Below are positions 63,273 to 64,000 of a DNA stretch of 64,000 bases, in pieces. Both the position numbers and the translations under genes were made by a program. Origin of the DNA: Ruegeria sp. HKCCD7303. GTDB taxonomy: Bacteria > Pseudomonadota > Alphaproteobacteria > Rhodobacterales > Rhodobacteraceae. The notes beneath the pieces are model-generated. The model searched no databases and had not been told where the DNA came from. It was given only the letters and a program-made list of their open reading frames with translations. Where the stretch lies: assembly GCF_013111185.1 (NCBI RefSeq), contig NZ_WVRE01000003.1:124001-188000 (forward strand). The letters run 5' to 3'. Every line of letters begins with the position of its first letter. Position 1 is the first letter of the stretch.

Positions 63273-63755
63273 TTACGACGCAGGCAGGATCACTTTGTCG
63301 ATCACGTGGATCACACCGTTCTTGGTTTCGATGTCAGCCTGAACAACGTTGGCATCATTCACCATCACACCCGAGTCCAGATCGATTGTGATATCACCGC
63401 CCTGAACGGTTGCGGCAGTCATATCATCGGTCAGATCACCGGACATCACTTTGCCCGGTACGACGTGGTAAGTCAGGATAGCAACAAGCTGGTCCTTGTT
63501 TTCCGGCTTGAGCAGGTCTGCGACTGTGCCTTCTGGCAAAGCGGCAAACGCGTCGTCTGTTGGGGCAAATACGGTGAATGGCCCTTCGCCTTTCAGCGTG
63601 TCAACTAGTTCGGCCGCTTGCACGGCGGCTACGAGAGTTTCAAAGCTGCCAGCGGCGACAGCGGTATCAACAATGTCTTTGCCATGGCCGTCGGCCAAAG
63701 CGGTAGTGCTGAACAGGATCGTGGCGACACCAGCGGCGGCGAATTTGCGGAACAT
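63273..63755 (-). CDS. Secreted fasciclin (FAS1) domain protein
   Basis: 160 residues from ATG 63755 with an aagggaga site. A signal peptide ([21 protein letters not shown]) is followed by one FAS1 domain: [28 protein letters not shown], the H1 box [31 protein letters not shown] and the H2-like [11 protein letters not shown]. From memory, a fasciclin gene belongs to the singlet-oxygen RpoE regulon of Rhodobacter sphaeroides, which fits the ECF-like promoter upstream. Confidence 0.92.
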   Translation of the reverse strand: MFRKFAAAGVATILFSTTALADGHGKDIVDTAVAAGSFETLVAAVQAAELVDTLKGEGPFTVFAPTDDAFAALPEGTVADLLKPENKDQLVAILTYHVVPGKVMSGDLTDDMTAATVQGGDITIDLDSGVMVNDANVVQADIETKNGVIHVIDKVILPAS

Positions 63756-63800
63756 ATGAGAGTCTCCCTTGGTAAGAATGCTCGAAACAGCATCAACCGA

Positions 63801-63828
63801 GGTACGCGGCATCCTCACAGCAAGATCA
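63801..63828 (-). promoter_or_regulatory. Candidate ECF (RpoE-type) promoter of fasciclin gene
   Basis: On the minus strand TGATCT (63828-63823) and CGTACC (63806-63801) with a 16-base spacer, about 46 bases before the start codon. They resemble the TGATC and CGTA/TAAG elements of alphaproteobacterial RpoE-ChrR promoters. Confidence 0.35.
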
Positions 63829-63862
63829 CTTGTTTTGCGCCGAATTGTGGGTTGAAGGAACC

Positions 63863-63891
63863 GAAAGCCGCGCTAAGCCAGCGTGGCTTTC
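63863..63891 (-). terminator. Hairpin, possible terminator of the edge gene
   Basis: A 12-bp stem with one G-T pair (63863-63874 with 63880-63891) and a 5-base loop, 35 bases past the stop of the partial frame at 63926. No T tract. Confidence 0.45.
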
Positions 63892-63925
63892 ATAGTCCAA
63901 TCACGCTTTTGTGAAGATTTCTGTG

Positions 63926-64000
63926 TCAGAGCCCCTCAAATTCGCACAGTATGTGCACGTCCATTCCCATCTCTTCCAGAACTTTACGACCTCCGAGATC
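63926..64000 (-). CDS. 3' end of an unidentified gene
   Basis: The minus-strand frame is open from the window edge to a TGA at 63926-63928 and encodes 24 residues ending MGMDVHILCEFEGL. A hairpin lies just beyond the stop. The peptide looks protein-like, but it is too short to identify. Confidence 0.4.
   Translation of the reverse strand, partial: DLGGRKVLEEMGMDVHILCEFEGL

Noticed and set aside
1..64000. tRNA, rRNA, CRISPR, insertion sequence or prophage
   Set aside because: I looked through the intergenic regions for T-loop/acceptor patterns, regularly spaced repeats, transposase motifs and integrase next to tRNA. None was found. XerC is a housekeeping recombinase in its usual context.

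Overview
The window reads as a chromosomal segment of an alphaproteobacterium of the Rhodobacteraceae (Roseobacter group). This is inferred from gene content and order: ruvCAB next to ybgC-tolQRAB-pal-cpoB-tilS-ftsH, a bacterial phosphatidylcholine synthase, fhs/folD C1 genes, the aa3 oxidase assembly order ctaC-ctaB-coxF-ctaG-ctaE-surf1-thrC-M16, a Tad pilus locus with DW-type Flp pilins, and two copies of an intergenic element I recognise from this family. Coding density is high and composition looks even. I saw no rRNA, tRNA, CRISPR array, insertion sequence or prophage.

Layout. 1-12.4 kb holds housekeeping genes: ileS (5' truncated by the window edge), ogt, a GreA/B-like factor, pcs, the xerC/DUF484 pair, fructose-6-phosphate aldolase, priA, an MFS transporter, prmA, a small membrane protein and a DUF1127 protein. 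12.8-24.4 kb is a plus-strand run of recombination and envelope genes: ruvCAB, an unrecognised gene, ybgC, tolQRAB-pal-cpoB, tilS and ftsH. 24.5-29.2 kb holds a MOSC protein, fhs, a chorismate mutase, folD and a membrane-bound LytTR regulator. 29.2-32.3 kb holds pdeM and an Lhr-type helicase without their usual ligase partner.

32.3-44.8 kb is a minus-strand Tad (Flp) pilus locus. In transcription order it has two flp pilins, cpaB, cpaC, an OmpA-like lipoprotein where CpaD is usually found, cpaE, cpaF, tadB, tadC, two TPR lipoproteins, a prepilin peptidase and a winged-helix AAA+ ATPase. Hairpin terminators follow each pilin and cpaB. A 14-base motif recurs upstream of flp1, flp2 and cpaE. A lytic transglycosylase is divergent from the locus.

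46-53.1 kb holds scoAB (ketone-body CoA transferase), topA, dprA and tldD. 53.1-60.9 kb is the aa3-type cytochrome oxidase operon, headed by a perfect FNR-type box between tldD and ctaC and continuing through surf1, thrC, an M16 peptidase and a GNAT acetyltransferase. The end holds an MBL-fold protein, a GlcD-like FAD oxidase, a secreted fasciclin protein with an ECF-like promoter, and the 3' tip of an unidentified gene.

The main points for follow-up are the regulatory structure of the Tad locus, the tad-linked ATPase, the FNR box at ctaC and the candidate ECF promoter of the fasciclin gene. I did not find a clearly new multi-gene system.
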